Assembly (NCBI RefSeq): GCF_017368795.1
Contig: NZ_JAFNLL010000018.1
Location: 27,868 to 91,867 of the forward strand
Length of the DNA: 64,000 bases
Source: Arthrobacter cavernae
GTDB taxonomy: Bacteria; Actinomycetota; Actinomycetes; Actinomycetales; Micrococcaceae
Direction of reading: 5' to 3'
Shown here: one piece after another, positions 63,495-64,000 of the stretch
Position numbering within the stretch: position 1 is the stretch's first letter
Layout of the letters: the number at the start of each line of letters is the position of its first letter
Translations under genes and position numbers: made by a program
Notes under the pieces: model-generated
Database searches by the model: none
What the model saw: the letters and a program-made list of their open reading frames with translations, nothing else
What the model was told of the DNA's origin: nothing

Positions 63495-64000
63495 ACTGGA
63501 CTTTTTCGACGTACTCGACCCGGCCTCCTTCGAGGTCCGCGTCCTGGCCTCGCGACGCGAAGCAGAGTCGGTAACGTCCTTCGAATTCACCCGGCCCGAC
63601 GGCGGGCTGCTGCCGGCCTGGACCCCGGGCGCGCACATCGACGTGCACCTGCCCTCGGGGACCGTCCGCCAATACTCGCTCTGCGGGGATCCGGGGGACA
63701 CCAGATCCTACCGGATTGCTGTCCTGGAGCTTCCCCAGGGGCGCGGCGGCTCCGTGGAAGTCCACCGCGAACTGCGGCCCGGCCGCACCATCACCATCGG
63801 CGCCCCCCGCGACAATTTCTCCCTGGCCGAGGCCGAACGGTACGTCTTCGTCGCCGGCGGCATCGGCATCACCCCGCTCCTGCCGATGATCCACGAGGTG
63901 CACCGCCGGGGCACGCCTTGGAAGCTGGTCTACGGGGCACGCAGCAAGGACCACTTCGCCTTTGTCGGCGAGCTGACCTCCCTCGACGCACCCTCCGTGG
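63475..64000 (+). CDS. VanB/PDR-type oxygenase reductase, N-terminal part (cut by window edge)
   Basis: The first 175 codons are visible. The start is GTG at 63475, overlapping the Rieske gene by 20 bases, with AAGGA 8 bases upstream. The FMN-binding barrel contains TVRQYSLCGDPGD and GRTITIGAPRDNFSLAEAER; the NAD domain begins FVAGGIGITPLLPMIHEV. The family is the same as the reductase at 47728-48696, and visible stretches are alike (AHIDV, RQYSLC, GGIGITP). The C-terminal ferredoxin domain would lie beyond the window. Confidence 0.9.
   Translation, partial: MSTLTHELDFFDVLDPASFEVRVLASRREAESVTSFEFTRPDGGLLPAWTPGAHIDVHLPSGTVRQYSLCGDPGDTRSYRIAVLELPQGRGGSVEVHRELRPGRTITIGAPRDNFSLAEAERYVFVAGGIGITPLLPMIHEVHRRGTPWKLVYGARSKDHFAFVGELTSLDAPSV

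Noticed and set aside
61626..63701. Open frame of 691 codons on the minus strand
   Set aside because: It runs antisense to the SDR, Rieske and reductase genes, whose proteins are clearly real. Long antisense frames are expected in high-GC coding DNA.

Overview
The window reads as a stretch of chromosome from a high-GC actinobacterium of the Micrococcales, most likely an Arthrobacter or Pseudarthrobacter type soil organism. The evidence is the GC-rich coding bias, frequent GTG and TTG starts, the rplI-rpsR-ssb-rpsF block beside dnaB, and the abundance of catabolic genes for aromatic, amide and amino-acid substrates. No rRNA, CRISPR array, transposase or prophage was seen. One tRNA (Leu, anticodon GAG) is present. 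The window cuts a gene at each end.

Layout. 1-3.2 kb: amidohydrolase (cut), MFS transporter and ROK regulator. 3.3-7.6 kb: double-hotdog thioesterase, a CopD-CtaG membrane protein and a secreted protein of unknown function. 7.7-17.6 kb: core replication and translation genes. dnaB is split by two inteins with homing-endonuclease domains. A 600-base non-coding gap upstream of it carries DnaA-box-like nonamers, followed by two small membrane proteins with L7/L12-like C-termini, a zinc-ribbon protein, an FMN reductase, a PhzF protein and rplI-rpsR-ssb-rpsF. 17.7-24.5 kb: tRNA-Leu, membrane proteins, an M18 aminopeptidase, a Tat/lipoprotein intradiol dioxygenase, a two-component system whose response regulator is frameshifted, and dapA. 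24.5-34.8 kb: an ABC-2 type exporter, PAP2 and lipid-kinase proteins, a maa-tetR-MFS operon, an ABC-F protein, a flavin monooxygenase-like protein and a cupredoxin.

34.9-45.6 kb looks like a catabolic region: amidase, M20 N-carbamoyl/allantoate-type amidohydrolase, MHS transporter, LysR and PucR regulators, CoA-acylating semialdehyde dehydrogenase and a class III aminotransferase. Together these could carry N-carbamoyl-beta-amino acids through beta-alanine-type intermediates to acyl-CoA. 45.7-47.5 kb: a secreted metzincin-type protease with three SLH repeats, flanked by two near-identical terminator palindromes.

47.7-54.9 kb and 57.8-64 kb are two separate oxygenase modules. Each has a Rieske oxygenase, a VanB-type reductase, an amino-acid-type transporter, at least one amide or acyl hydrolase and its own regulator (GntR in the first, Lrp/AsnC in the second). 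The second also contains a CE4 deacetylase-like hydrolase, a C45 acyltransferase joined in frame to a VOC-domain protein, and an SDR dehydrogenase. Their substrates cannot be read from sequence. They are the best candidates here for an undescribed catabolic system. Long nested palindromes sharing CTCTCTCAC(T/C)TTTGG arms occur at 31.1 and 54.9 kb and look like a dispersed repeat family.
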